Assembly (NCBI GenBank): GCA_023257915.1
Contig: JALRBB010000189.1
Coordinates: forward strand, 1-13,829
Length of the DNA: 13,829 nucleotides
Reading direction: 5' to 3'
From: Quisquiliibacterium sp.
GTDB taxonomy: Bacteria > Pseudomonadota > Gammaproteobacteria > Burkholderiales > Burkholderiaceae_E
Shown: piece after piece, positions 13,598-13,829 of the stretch
Layout of the letters: every line of letters starts with the position of its first letter
Numbering within the stretch: position 1 is the first letter of the stretch
Translations under genes and position numbers: made by a program
Notes under the pieces: generated by a model
The model's database searches: none
What the model was told of the DNA's origin: nothing
What the model saw: only the letters and a program-made list of their open reading frames with translations

Positions 13598-13829
13598 TCA
13601 CAACAATGAACCCAACTCCCGCCGCACCTCCTCCTGCCCCTTGTCCGTCCTCTGCGCATAATCCCCCACCTGATCGTCCCCAATCCGCCCCACATTGAAG
13701 TACTCAGCCCGGGGATGCGACAGATAAAACCCTGACACGCTCGCCGCCGGAAGCATCGCGTAGCTTTCGGTCAGCGTCATGCCGATCTGTTCGCACTGCA
13801 TCGCATCGAACATTGCGCGCTTGACGCTG
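13598..13829 (-). CDS. metH: Cobalamin-dependent methionine synthase, C-terminal end (partial)
   Basis: The last 76 or so residues of MetH, running off the window edge; the in-frame Met at 13811-13813 is internal. The segment [10 protein letters not shown] is followed by [18 protein letters not shown] and then [13 protein letters not shown]. This matches the S-adenosylmethionine-binding reactivation domain of B12-dependent methionine synthase, where the corresponding E. coli stretch reads LTESFAMWPGASVSGWYFSHP. MetH transfers a methyl group from methyltetrahydrofolate to homocysteine through methylcobalamin; this domain rescues the oxidised cofactor. The C-terminus ends soon after RRELGSLL and is a little shorter than in E. 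coli, with Leu where the usual Trp of AMWP stands. Confidence 0.92.
   Translation of the reverse strand, partial: SVKRAMFDAMQCEQIGMTLTESYAMLPAASVSGFYLSHPRAEYFNVGRIGDDQVGDYAQRTDKGQEEVRRELGSLL

Noticed and set aside
1..13829. Mobile element, CRISPR array, tRNA or toxin-antitoxin pair
   Set aside because: I found no transposase or integrase motifs, no regularly spaced repeats, no tRNA-like cloverleaf and no small paired genes on either strand.

Overview
The window is GC-rich (roughly 64% by eye) and densely coded on both strands. Genes carry short Shine-Dalgarno sites and are arranged in small operons. The gene families present (phhB-type pterin dehydratase, DUF3429 membrane protein, cobalamin-dependent metH, a Tat-type dienelactone hydrolase, many GSTs and SDRs) point to a metabolically versatile Gram-negative proteobacterium, most likely gamma or beta. 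This is inferred from family content only, since no rRNA or tRNA is present. No insertion sequence, integrase, CRISPR array, tRNA or transcription regulator was seen, and no gap between genes exceeds 300 bases.

Layout: (1) 2-853 (+): 3' part of a Gfo/Idh/MocA-type oxidoreductase. (2) 897-1914 (-): a MAPEG-family membrane protein followed after 22 bases by a soluble glutathione S-transferase. (3) 2083-4486 (+): an alpha/beta hydrolase and a biotin-dependent carboxyltransferase subunit, 43 bases apart. (4) 4550-5356 (-): an SDR that diverges from the next operon. (5) 5602-8928 (+): an FAD/NAD(P)-binding oxidoreductase, an epoxide-hydrolase-type enzyme overlapping it by ATGA, and an apparently exported dienelactone hydrolase. 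(6) 9153-9449 (+): a small secreted protein of unknown function. (7) 9628-10317 (+): another alpha/beta hydrolase. (8) 10334-11068 (-): a sepiapterin/benzil-reductase-like SDR. (9) 11250-11882 (+): a GST, convergent with a second GST at 11886-12569 (-). That second GST is the last gene of a minus-strand run phhB - DUF3429 - GST. (10) 13598-13829 (-): the C-terminal end of MetH, cut by the window edge.

The common theme is oxidative catabolism and detoxification of small, probably hydrophobic molecules: redox enzymes (SDRs, FAD oxidoreductase), hydrolases (four alpha/beta-fold enzymes including an epoxide-hydrolase type), an acyl-CoA carboxylase-type subunit and four glutathione-linked proteins. 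The right end is housekeeping (pterin recycling, methionine synthesis). No substrate can be named from the sequence alone. I see no clearly new defence or mobile system. The most interesting items are the uncharacterised FAD oxidoreductase/epoxide hydrolase/dienelactone hydrolase operon with its divergent SDR, a carboxyltransferase subunit with no biotin partner nearby, a small secreted orphan protein, and a 17-bp tandem duplication over the epoxide hydrolase stop codon.
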